Shown in pieces: positions 48,793 to 59,380 of a stretch of 64,000 bases of DNA. Location of the stretch: contig PUQB01000104.1 in the NCBI GenBank assembly GCA_003024785.1, positions 482,506-546,505 of the forward strand, given 5' to 3'. Source of the stretch: Selaginella tamariscina. Its lineage: Eukaryota > Streptophyta > Lycopodiopsida > Selaginellales > Selaginellaceae. A model generated the notes under the pieces. That model searched no databases and was not told the DNA's origin. It saw only the letters and a program-made list of their open reading frames with translations. Numbering within the stretch: the stretch's first letter is position 1; every line of letters begins with the position of its first letter. A program made the position numbers and the translations under genes.

Positions 48793-50586
48793 TGTCATAG
48801 TTTTTACTATGACTCCTCTTTTACTTTGGACGTAGACTGTTGTTACCTACTGGATTATGTGACGAACCCTAGATGTAGAAGAAACAGGCCCGCTTAGTGC
48901 ACTTGGGTATCTAGTGATGGTCCGGCCGGGTGTCATTAGGTATTTGCAAGAAACTCTGGCGAAGCTAGCACTTCCATTTAGAAAACCCACCCCCGTTTTG
49001 ACGTCCCGAATAGGCTGATTGGTTTTGCAGATGAGTTTGGCGTGTTAAGTAGGGTTAGGAACACCCCTAGGGTTGACCTAACCCTAGGGTTGCCCTAACC
49101 CACGCCTAAACCCCACCCCCTTGGGTAGGTTTAGGGGTAGGAGTAAGGGTGAGTTATAGGCTCATATTGCTAATTTATCTAAGGGCTAGAATTCAGTGCC
49201 AGCCCACTAACATAAACAGGAAAAGGGGGGGGGGGGGCTCCGTCACATAAATAAGGTAGAGTATACGTAGGAGAGCTCCTGGGTTCATGAATGAGTTCGT
49301 TGCTCTTCTGCCGGTGCAAGCTTTAGCTTGTGTCGTTAAGGTACAACCCTCTGTTGTACCGCCCTAACTTCCAGATGCAGGGGTACGTCCCACCTTCGGG
49401 GTAGCTTACCCTTAACGTTGGCGAATCCATGCCTGGGAGGTTTGTCGGGATGCACGTTCCAAGAGCAGAGGTTGAGGCTTGTCTCCAGCCTCCTCCTCCA
49501 CGTCAAGCTAGGAGCACTCACAGCTAACAAGGCACGTTCGTGTCCTTGTCCAACTGTGGGCGTGGGTCTTGTTGACAGGTTCCTTACCGGTCTTGAGGGA
49601 TATTGAGGGGTTCTAGAGTTGGCATTTAGGAGCCACGTTTGTGGCACTTGGTGCAACTCTTGAATCTAAGGGCTATGGCATGATAGCCCACATCAGGAAG
49701 GCAGTGTCACATGGAGATGTGACACTGGGCTAAACGTCACATGGTACAACGCCTGAGGCACGCCCTTTGGGGTTATGTCATGGGCTTGTCGCCAAGGGGT
49801 TGGATACTTAGCAAACAGACATGCTTGTGCTTGCACTAGGGTGCTAAGCCTTGGGCATCCGCTCAAGGGAGGTTAGGTCTCATAACTAGGTGTGCTTTGA
49901 CACACTTGGCTAGGGGAGTGTTCTCCTTGGAATTCAAGGGTTGAACAACCTAAGCTTAGCAGAGCCCTTTCGTGAGGCACTCGCAAGGTCATGTGCTTAG
50001 GGTTATCCCAAACCTAGCCTTAGGGAGTTTGCTTAGCAGAACACTCGTGTGCCTACGGCGCACACTCGTGTCCTCACTAAGTACTAGCCCTAGGTCTAGG
50101 GTATAACTTGGCCACTCAAACCCTTAGGGGTTAGTCGTGGTTCAGGGTACCCCTTGTTGCCCTAAAGGGGTTGTACTCCCGGATGAGGGTGATTCCTCAA
50201 GGGGTAAGTGACGATGCCTTAGCTCTGTCCAGGGGTATGTGTGGAACACACGTCTCCTTGATGGGGGTTAGGGCATGAGCCTGTCTAGGTCTTCTAGGGC
50301 AAGACCCTAAGTCAACTAGGGTTATCCCTCAAGGGTTTTGGGGTAGACACTCTAGGGAGACTTAGGCTAAACCCTAAGTCAACTAGGGTTATCCCTCAAG
50401 GGTTCTGGGGGCAGACATTCTAGGGAGACTTAGGCTAAACCCTAAGTCTCCTTCCACTTGGGCATTAGAGTCTAACCCTAGGGGTCATTAGGGTTGTTCT
50501 GGGAAATTTAGCGTTGCTCACAGGGTGATGACGCCGAATGGCCACCTGGCAGCCAGTGTGCCACGTGTGGGGTTAAAACTCTGACA
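48793..50586 (+). mobile_element. 3' LTR of LARD-like copy 2
   Basis: 1794 bp, nearly the same as 43296-45096, including the tandem duplication at about 50303-50450. The stem here is fully paired: CAGTGTCACAT-GGAG-ATGTGACACTG at 49702-49727. The flanking 5-mers (CCGTA left of copy 2, CTAGA right) do not match. Confidence 0.88.
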
Positions 50587-51495
50587 CTAGAGTTGGCATT
50601 TAGGAGACACATTTGTGGCACTTGGGTGCAACTCTTGAATCTAAGGGTTATGGCATGATAGCCTGCATCGTGGAAGGCAATGTCACATGAAGATGTAACA
50701 CTGGACTAGACGTCACGCGATACAATGCCCAAGGCATGCCCTTTGGGGTTGTGTCATGGGTTTGTCGCCGAGAGGTTGAATACTCTGGCAAACATGCATG
50801 CTTGTGCTTCCACTAGGGTGCTAAGCCTTAGGCATTCGCTCAAGGGAGGTTAGGTTTCGTAACTAAGTGTGCTTTGGCACACTTAGTTAGGGGAGTGTTC
50901 TCCTTAGATTCCAAGGGTTGAACAACCTAAGCTTGATAGCATGAACCCTTTCGTGAGACACTTGCAAGGTCATGTACTTAAGGTTATCCAAACCTAACTT
51001 TAGGGAGTTTGCTTAGTAGAACACTCGTGTCCGCATATGGTGCACACACGTGTCTTCACTAAGTACTAGCCCTAGGTCTAGGGTATGACTTGGCCACTCA
51101 AACCCTTAGGGGTTAGTCGTGGTTCAAGGTATCCCTTGTCGCCTTAAAGGGGTTGTACTTTCGAATGAAGGTGATTCTTGTCCTAGTAGACCTAGACAGG
51201 CTCATGCCCTAACCACACAAAGGAGATGTGTTTCACACATACTCCCATGACAGAGTTAAGGCATTGTCACTTACCCCTTGAGGATCCTAAAGTCTACTTG
51301 GGTTATTCTTTAGGGTTCAGGGGATGGTCATTCTAGGGACTTAGGATAAAATTCTAAGTCTTCTGCCTAATTGGGCCTTTGAGTCAGACTCTTAGGGTTA
51401 CCTTAGAAGACTTAGTGTTGCTCACATAGGGTGATGACGTCGGATGGCCGCTTGACAACCACGTGTTGACCCTTCGGATTAAAACTTTAACAACA
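50587..51495 (+). mobile_element. Older LTR fragment (3' half) of the LARD-like family
   Basis: Starts abruptly at CTAGAGTTGGC, corresponding to about position 820 of the LTR, and runs to the LTR end (...AAAACTTTAACA). Part of it near 51180-51285 is inverted. More diverged than the adjacent LTR. Confidence 0.65.
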
Positions 51496-52039
51496 AACTC
51501 ACTAAGATGTTGTCGTATCATATGCACATCTGAGTCTTCAACTTTGCCAAATATACATTTAAGGCATACCATTAACCAATTACTATTAGCTTGAATCTAT
51601 CCAGTCAATCCATTATACCATTTGAGCGTCATGCCCTCTAAACATGTAGGGAATTTTTTTAGAACATGAGCCTCATCTCAATCATGATAACGAATAATAA
51701 CTTAGAAATGATCAAACTAGTAATATACATCATCTCCCGAATCACCACAAAAAAATCAGGGTCGAACCCTTGGATTTGTGGCCTGTGAAAAGACAAAGGA
51801 GTATTAGAAGTAGATCCCCCAGCATGAGGCTCAGGCAGAGAAGAAGAGGATAAACCTTCAACAAAGCACTCCAATAACTTAGCAATAGCAGTCGTAATAA
51901 TACTAAAAGCCGTCTCCACATTCATTGTCGTGAAAACAATAAAAGAAAGAGGCTAAAGAGAAGGAATACCTAACTTCTCCATGAACGAAATAACAAATAA
52001 ATATATATAGAATGTGATACTTTATTTAGCTCAAAACCT
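51496..52039. other. Intergenic; possible small gag-like remnant
   Basis: A minus-strand open frame at 51659-51925 (MNVETAFSIITTAIAKLLEC ...) has no domain I recognise. Its position beside LTR debris suggests a retroelement leftover. Nothing else seen. Confidence 0.25.
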
Positions 52040-52103
52040 GCCATGTGGCATACATGCAACACATGGCGCTGACACATGGGAGTCATATCACCACCCATGT
52101 GTC
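52040..52103. repeat. Two adjacent perfect hairpins
   Basis: GCCATGTG (52040-52047) pairs with CACATGGC (52060-52067); GACACATGGG (52071-52080) pairs with CCCATGTGTC (52094-52103). Both are perfect and lie three bases apart in AT-rich sequence. Confidence 0.8.
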
Positions 52104-52154
52104 ACTATGTATGTGTATATATATATGCATATATACAGTATCTTACATATATGC

Positions 52155-52385
52155 AATAGTTAAGTAGTTAATTTTAATCTTAATTAGCTTAACTAATGTT
52201 ATGTCGAATATACACAACATCTTTACCTCCATTAAGTATACACATACACATAAACATGTATATACACACTATATATGTACATTTCACATACATTGATATA
52301 CATATCTTTACTAGCCCATGTCAGCAGCCTATATATAACAAATCTCATTAATTGATATGTACTCTCTCCCTCTCTCTCTAGTGTA
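52155..52385 (-). pseudogene. Fragmentary duplicate of the aldehyde dehydrogenase gene (exons 8-9 region)
   Basis: Three collinear blocks match the functional gene at 55559-58737. 52155-52190 matches intron sequence near 56885-56920 (TTAAGTAGTTAAT...TTAATTAGCTT). 52195-52233 matches exon 9 around 56978-57032 (CGAATATACACA..ATCTTTACC). 52240-52385 matches 57190-57460, with exon 8 reduced to CCATGTCAGCAGCCTATATATAA. Most exon sequence is deleted while flanking intron sequence is kept. Confidence 0.75.
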
Positions 52386-52389
52386 TTTA

Positions 52390-53310
52390 AATAATTTGAC
52401 ATTTTGATGTTACTATTTCTCTAAAGTGTGAAATATATAAAAAAAATTTAAGTCGAAGGTTAACGTAATAAGGATATTCAAACATTAAGATTAATGAATT
52501 AGCATAAATAAAGATAAATTTAAATATATATTAGCTAGTAATATTTATGCAAACACATGAAAATGTAACATCATTATTTAATAGTTATTTGCATTGTAAG
52601 TAAAACAAATTAGATCATTATATATATTTTATGGCATATACAAGTAATATTTATGAATTACAAATTACAAATCATAATAAACTGAAAAAGAAATATTTAA
52701 CTTTTTGCTTAACAATACTTGATAACATATTATATTTGTATATATGCATTACATGCATGCATACACACACATTAGTTTATACATAAGTGTAATGATATTT
52801 ATGTGATTTATTTATGTACATATTTCATTTCTCATAAATAATATCTTAATATTTTAACTCATGAATATATATAAATATATTTATAATATGGGTGCAAACA
52901 TAATCAAGTTTGTTATTTACTAAAACTATTAATATATATTGAGTTTTAACATTTTTCGCTTTTGCTCTTTAATATAACAATTGTAATTTAAAAATAAAAC
53001 AGATCCGATAATACAAGCTATAAAACTACACAAGGATATAATATATAGATATATTTTTGATAAACTTTGATTTTCATACATTTTAAGAAACCTCTCAGTC
53101 ATTTAAAAATGGTTCGAATCTTCTGTTTACACGTATGTGTTAATAATGTATATATTACCTTATATATTTATAACATATATCATCTACTTAGTATTACTTA
53201 AATTTGATATTAAGTATTTAAAATGCTTATATATATATAAATAATGTAAACATGGATATCTGGGGCGTATTCTGAATATTCCCTTGTATACATGTGGTAG
53301 TTACCGGTGC
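52390..53310. other. AT-rich spacer
   Basis: Very AT-rich, no gene recognised. 52740-52945 is a diverged direct copy of 54705-54893. Confidence 0.5.
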
Positions 53311-53319
53311 AACATATTT

Positions 53320-53362
53320 ATCCCACATTCATTAGTTTGGCTTGTAGAGTTGCGCTTATAAA
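53320..53362 (+). promoter_or_regulatory. Candidate snRNA-type promoter: USE-like element and TATA box
   Basis: ATCCCACATTC (53320-53330) matches 9 of 11 positions of the plant upstream sequence element RTCCCACATCG. TATAAA follows at 53357-53362, a 26-bp gap. In plants short spacing (about 23-25) marks Pol III snRNA genes and about 33-34 marks Pol II ones, so this is nearer the Pol III type. Confidence 0.5.
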
Positions 53363-53385
53363 GTGCCATGTCCACGTTACTTAAT

Positions 53386-53531
53386 GAGTCTGTCCGGTTC
53401 AAGGTGAAATTCAGCACGGATTGCCTGAGGGCTGATGTGGACATGATTGATAATTGGGGTGTATTACGTCAGATGGGTAACCGAGCAGCGTCAGCCCTTA
53501 CTTTCAGCTGTGAAGGATCACAGACTCTTTT
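53386..53531 (+). ncRNA. Candidate structured Pol III small RNA, about 142-145 nt
   Basis: A GC-richer island in very AT-rich DNA. Its ends pair: GAGTCTGT (53386-53393) with ACAGACTC (53520-53527), immediately followed by TTTT (53528-53531). Inside, TGAAA (53405-53409) can pair with TTTCA (53502-53506), and GGGCTGATG (53429-53437) pairs with CGTCAGCCC (53489-53497; one G-U). The start lies about 29 nt after the TATA box. By eye it does not resemble U1-U6, U6atac, U11/U12, U3, 7SL, MRP or 5S RNA, nor a telomerase RNA template. Function unknown; expression is inferred only. Confidence 0.5.
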
Positions 53532-53539
53532 ATATATCC

Positions 53540-55558
53540 TTTAGGTATATTCACCAAGAACAATTATATATTTATTTATAGTTATCATATAAACAATCAC
53601 GAGTGAGTTAAGAACAGCTTAATGCATTTTAATAAGTATTTGTAATATATATTAAAATGATATATATATATATATATAATCATATAAAATTTATGTAAAC
53701 CCACTCTGTTAGAAATAAGAAATGTAGAGAGAGAAGAAGTTTTAACAAACTACATTATCTGCTCTCACAATTCATATAGAATATTCTTAAATATACTAGG
53801 AATACTATATACTATTGAGAACATTCTAATTTTTCTTTAATTGGTGTCACGATAAATATGAGATATTAAATAAATATAACATGTTCTTTTGTTTAAGCAC
53901 ACTTTAGACTGTACTTAGAATATTCTTTCATGTATGTTTTCTTTTCACTTTTTTCTTTTTCTTTTTTGTATTTTCATGAATATAAATATTTTTTATTATG
54001 TAAAAATGTTAAATTAATTATATATTTAAATTTCCAAGTAAAATAAAAACATTTAACTTTAAGAACGAGGAAAAGACACAGCTTCACTTGTCCTAGCGTT
54101 TATGTATCATAAAGAAATTATTGAAATATTAAATTTAAATAAGAATAATTCTAAAAATATTAGAATGTTTTAATATGTTATCTATTCTCTCGAGTCTAAT
54201 GAAAATGTTTTTAATATTTAATGAAATTTATAATAAATTTATCTAGGCATGGCCACACATAAATGAAAAAAAAATGTTTATAATTACTTGAAAACTTTCA
54301 CACTATATGCCATACACGTATAGGCTCATTTCCTTAATTAAACTTAAATTTAACGAGTGGACATTAGTAAATTTAATTATTTAGTTAGTTTTTTACATAA
54401 ATAATATTAATTAGCATATAAGCCTTAAAATCGTAAAAACTACGTAAACATAATAATAAAGACGCATTTACTTGTATATATATGTATATATATTACAAGT
54501 GTGTCTATACATAGTCATATTAACTTACATTAAGATACAAGCAATCACATAATGCCCAGTTATACATAAACGCTTGTAAGAAAGTGTAAATTTAATAGGA
54601 AATTATTGTAATATAAGTTAATTATAAAACATTTTAACATATGTTTAAATTTACATATATACACATATAAAGGAATTTAAATTTATTCATGTTAAATGTT
54701 ACATGCATATGTATACATTAATATATGCATAAGTATAATCATATTTATATGATTTATCTAATTACATATTTCATATCTTATAAATAATACCTGAATATTT
54801 TATTTATGAATATACAATAATATATAAATATATTAATAAAAGTGTGAAACATGAAGCATAATTAATTACTAAAACCATATATATTATGTATTGAGAAGGA
54901 CAATTTTAGATTTTGCAGTGTAATATTGTACTTATACATAATCAATTACTAAATCCATACTGTCTGTCTTGAGAAGGAGTGTAATATTGTATTTATACGA
55001 ATGAAACAGATTGATAATACATACAATAAAGTGTTTTGTATATATTTAATTACCTTTTGTTTATAAATACAATGTAAATTGTTATATAAATGCTTTTTTA
55101 TATTATGTATACATATTTAACACCCTTACGTATATACCCATACATATACATTTACATGTATAGATATAGATATGTGTTTGTAGGTGTAAATACCAATATG
55201 CATGCAATTAATATGAATGTGAGCAATCTTAATATTAAAGTGTCATATTCAATCTCTCTATTAGAAGTACACACACAAACACACCCTTTAACTCATTATA
55301 CTGTTTTGGAACTGTACTTAATCAAAAACTTTCTTATATAAAGAGTATATAGTAAATAATGTTAAATACAATGTATGTAAATGTTAAAATAACAAGGCTA
55401 TCTATAATCGCAATCACAAAATTAACAACATATACAAATATGTTTTTATATTTAATTAAAAGTGAAAAGTCTACTTGTATAGGTCAATATTTTAATTTTT
55501 ATATATATAATTTAACTTCATTATATTTAAAGACTATAAAATTTTAAATACCCCAGTT
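53540..55558. other. AT-rich spacer
   Basis: No gene recognised; short open frames near 55090-55550 have no domain. It contains the second copy (54705-54893) of the direct repeat at 52740-52945, and a short local duplication (ATTACTAAA...CCATA...GAGAAGGA) at 54865-54985. Confidence 0.5.
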
Positions 55559-58395
55559 TTAAACAGCAGCAATAGGCTCGTGAATAAAATAGCCTTTGGG
55601 TTGTACAAAAGCTCTAAGCCCATCAATTCCAAGTGTTGAACCAATGCCTGAATGCTTTCTTCCAGACCTGTCAATATAAAACGGTATAACACCCAGACAC
55701 ACACGTATACCCTCTCTCTCTCTCTCTACACACACACGCACGCAAATACATGGTATAACACCCACACACACACACGCATACATACTTCCTCTCTCCACAC
55801 CACACACACACACACACACACAAATACATAGAGAGATACACAAGCAGAGTACAGATGAATGCAGGAGTTTGTTCTACCATGGAACTCGTGGGGAAACTCT
55901 GTCACAGCAATTCCAGTAACCAGTTCCAACGTCCAGTTCTGCAAAATATAAAAATTATTATTCATTAATTATAAATAGATATTTTACTTAAAACTCTATA
56001 TACATAAATACGTGTATATTCTTTTTAAGTTATTAAACTTACCACTAAGGATTGCTTCAGCATCTTCAAAATGCTTACTGAAGACACTTGCTGTTAAACC
56101 ATATTCACTGTCTCTCATTAAATTGATTGCCTCATCATCATCATCTACACACTAAATCCAAAGTATATTCCAAGTCGGCATATACACATAAGCATACACA
56201 GAAGAGAGAGAGAGAGAGAACCTGAACTCCCACTACTGGGCCAAAGCTTTCTTCCCGCATGATGGACATTTGATGGTTTACGTTTGTTAGAATCTGCATA
56301 TGAAGAGATAGAATCATGCTATGCATATACATACGCATACACACACACATCACGTGTATGTGTGTGTGTGTGTGTAGGTACAAACATTTAGTAAATACTT
56401 ACTGTGGGAGGAACAAATGGCCAACTTTATGAGCTGTGCTATGTTTTGTGTCTCCACCAACATCCACTTGAGCACCTTTTCCCATGGCTTCCGCAAGCTG
56501 TAAGTTATTATATGTATAACCAATGCTTGAAGTATTAATTAAGAATAATTAAAATTAAATTAGGCAATTTAATTAAATAATAAACACCTGGTCTCCAATC
56601 CGTTCCACTTGCTGTTTTGTACAAAGAGGTCCAATGTATGTATCCTCTAATGTAGGGTCTCCAACCTGTATAGAAACTTTGTTATTGAATCACATGATGA
56701 CATGTAATGGTTGCGTTTATATTTTACCTTGTAAGAATGCGTAATCTTCTTTAGAGCCTCCATAAAAGGTACGTAAAACACGCTTATTGACATATATTCT
56801 CTCCACCGAGCAGCAACTCTAAACAGATAGAAGATGTTAATCATTTAAGTAATTAGCTTGATAAATTATAATTAGTTTAGATACAACAGTTTAAGTAGTT
56901 AATCTTAATCTTAATTAGCTTTAAGTACCTGGCCGGAGTTGTAAAATGCTCCATCGGCCACAGCAGTAGCGGCAGCTAATATGTTTGGTACGTCATGCCG
57001 AATATACACAGAATCTTTACCGCCTAGCTCCATTTGCAGCTAAATTAATAAGCACGTTAAGAACACAAATAAGCACTGTGCGTATGTGTGTCTGTAGAGA
57101 CATACTTGTGTAACGAAACACACATATGCATACATATGTAAGTTTTTCTCTAAACATATTTTTCCATATGTGAAAAGTAATAGCATATATAAGACTACAC
57201 ACACACATGAACATGTATATGCACATTATACATGTACATTCACAAACATCGATATACATACCTTTACTAGGTTAGGAGCGACTTTCTGACTAATTAATTG
57301 GCCAGTTCTATATGAGCCTGTGAAGAATAAACCACCTATGTTCTTCATTCCTGCTATTCTAGAGCCCGTGTCAGCAGCTCCAGTTGATATCACAAATACA
57401 TCCTCGGGTATACCAGCCTATATATAATTAATCTCATTAACTGATATGTACTCTCTCTTCTCTCTCTGAGCGTGTGCGTGTGTATGGTAATATGTAGATA
57501 TTCTCACGTTGTGTAGCATATCCGTGATTTCTTGGCCTGTAAGACTAGCATTCTCACTGGGCTTGTATAGTACGCAGTTCCCGGTTAAAAGAGCGGGTGC
57601 AAATATATTAGCAGCAAGAAAGTATGGATAATTCCATGCAGATATATTTGCTACCTGAAAAAACAATATATACTACATACATACATACATACATATATAT
57701 GTGTGTATGTGTTATATGTACCCGTATATGTGTGTTACTTACCACGCCAAGTGGGTTCGTAAAAACTTTCTCCTTGAGTCTAGATCTTTCTAAAACAGTC
57801 ATATTTTCCAGCACCTGCTAAACACGTACACTTAGTCACTACTTACATGTTATACATACATTAGATACAAACGCACACACGCATACTTACCTTCTCACAA
57901 TTTTCAATAAAAAAGTTATTCTATCTATGGTAGCACTAATTTCATTCCGTCCTTGTGATATTGGCTTGCCTGTTTCCGAAGTCAATATTTTTGCGAGAGT
58001 GACCTGTATACACACGTCAAATATATATACAAGCACGCACACTCACAAATATGTATATTTAATATATAAACACACACACACACAACCACACACACACACA
58101 CACTTGAAAAAGTTTTTGGATAATGTATGCAATGTCAATATGTTTTGCATACCTTTCTTGAACTAAGTAGCTCTGTAAACCTTGTGAGGGCCGACTGCAT
58201 TAATGTTTGTTAAAACTAAAACAGTGAATAAGGAGATAAAAACTTAATTTATTACCTTTCTTTGATCAATATGTGTTTTCCAGTGCTTATGCCCATCATG
58301 TAAATACTCGAGCTTCCTTGTTATCTAAAATCACAACTCGTGTGTGTTGTTAACGTACATACACACATATAAGCATATACAGACACTGTGTGTGG

Positions 58396-58441
<46 letters not shown>

Positions 58442-58737
58442 ATATTTATGTATGCAGGGGTGCTTACATCCGGGACAGTATCTTCTCGCAATTCTCCTAT
58501 CTTTCGAGTGGTAGCTGGATTTATTATATCCAAAACGTTCCTATAACTGGGGAACCTATAAATACAACCATTTATATGTTATAATCAGAAAGATATATAC
58601 ATATATATTATAAAACACACACATATACATACAAAACATACAGTGCATACTTTATACATAGAAACTTACGTTTTGCAGGGCTTAACAGGCTTATTAGCAC
58701 GATAAAAACGCTTGCTAATCCTGTAGCAGCTTGCCAT
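55559..58737 (-). CDS. NAD(P)-dependent aldehyde dehydrogenase, 16 exons
   Basis: Oxidises an aldehyde to its acid; substrate not predictable. Exons: 58670-58737, 58468-58555, 58256-58324, 58153-58194, 57891-58003, 57743-57814, 57508-57654, 57262-57417, 56929-57039, 56728-56818, 56588-56665, 56403-56497, 56222-56293, 56043-56144, 55878-55938, 55559-55667. The N-terminus MASCYRISKRFYRANKPVKP is basic and could target mitochondria or plastid. Family motifs: NISAWNYPYFLAANIFAPAL, YKPSENASLTG, FFTGSYRTGQ, MELGGKDS (catalytic Glu) and NSGQSCCSVERIYV (catalytic Cys), then REESFGPVVGV and a VPWSGRKHSG-type end. The AWNYPYF and GQSCC-ERIYV forms are those I associate with bacterial and algal enzymes more than with standard flowering-plant ALDH families. 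Indels lie at 57909-57914 (T run one short on the coding strand) and near 56773-56778. Confidence 0.88.
58396..58440. repeat. (GT)n microsatellite in ALDH intron 2
   Basis: About 22 GT units; the minus-strand intron therefore carries (CA)n. Confidence 0.9.
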
Positions 58738-58859
58738 TGTACCGATGACAACTTATTCCATTTCTTATTCTTCAGAAAATCAATAGATTTCCATACACAG
58801 AAATGTAGTGAATGAAGAACCCTAGAAAACAGAGTAGGGCTTCCATTAAAATTCTGGTT

Positions 58860-58898
58860 TAAGGCCTAGGGTTTATGTTTTAGGGTTTAGGGTTTATT
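58860..58898. promoter_or_regulatory. Telo-box-like TTTAGGG words upstream of ALDH
   Basis: CTAGGGTTTATG followed by TTTAGGGTTTAGGGTTTA, about 130-160 bp upstream of the ALDH start. Read on the minus strand it is AAACCCTAAA, the telo-box found in many plant promoters. It is too short to be telomeric. Confidence 0.5.
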
Positions 58899-58904
58899 AG
58901 CACT

Positions 58905-58953
58905 ACCCACACACACGCACACGTGTGAGACTCCACGCATTTACATTATACAC

Positions 58954-58984
<31 letters not shown>

Positions 58985-59345
58985 TGTGTATGTGTGTTGG
59001 GTGTGTGACTCCGCGCGTTTACATTACACACATACATTCTCTCTTCACACACACATACATTGTGTATGTGTGTTAGGTGTGTAACTCCACGCGTTATATA
59101 TTATACACCCCCGCTCTCTCTCTCTCTCTCACACAACACACACACATTGTGTATCTGTTCCACGTTTTCTCTCCCTCTCTCTCTTTCTCTCATATACACA
59201 CACATTGTGTATGTGTGTTGGGTGTGTGTAACTCCTCGTGTTTACTTATACCTCTTCTCCCTCTCTTTCTCTCTCTCTACACACACACACATTGTGTATG
59301 TGTGTTGGGTGTGTAACTCCACGCTTTTACATTATCTCTAATGGG
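58905..59345. repeat. Minisatellite of compound microsatellite units
   Basis: Four to five units of about 75-100 bp, each made of (CT)n, (CA)n, TTGTGTATGTGTGTTGGGTG and ACTCCACGCGTTTACATTATAC. Units at about 58925, 59005, 59085, 59200 and 59285 onward. It lies between the ALDH start and the PPR stop, both on the minus strand. Confidence 0.75.
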
Positions 59346-59380
59346 TATATATACATGCATACATACGAACATACATGTGT

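Noticed and set aside
51659-51925. 88-codon minus-strand frame as a gene
   Set aside because: No recognisable domain, next to LTR fragments; kept only as a possible retroelement leftover.
53386-53531. Candidate RNA as U6, U3, 7SL, MRP, 5S or telomerase RNA
   Set aside because: None of the diagnostic motifs I know (for example the U6 ACAGAGA box, box C/D pairs of U3, a CTAAACCC template) are present; left as unknown.
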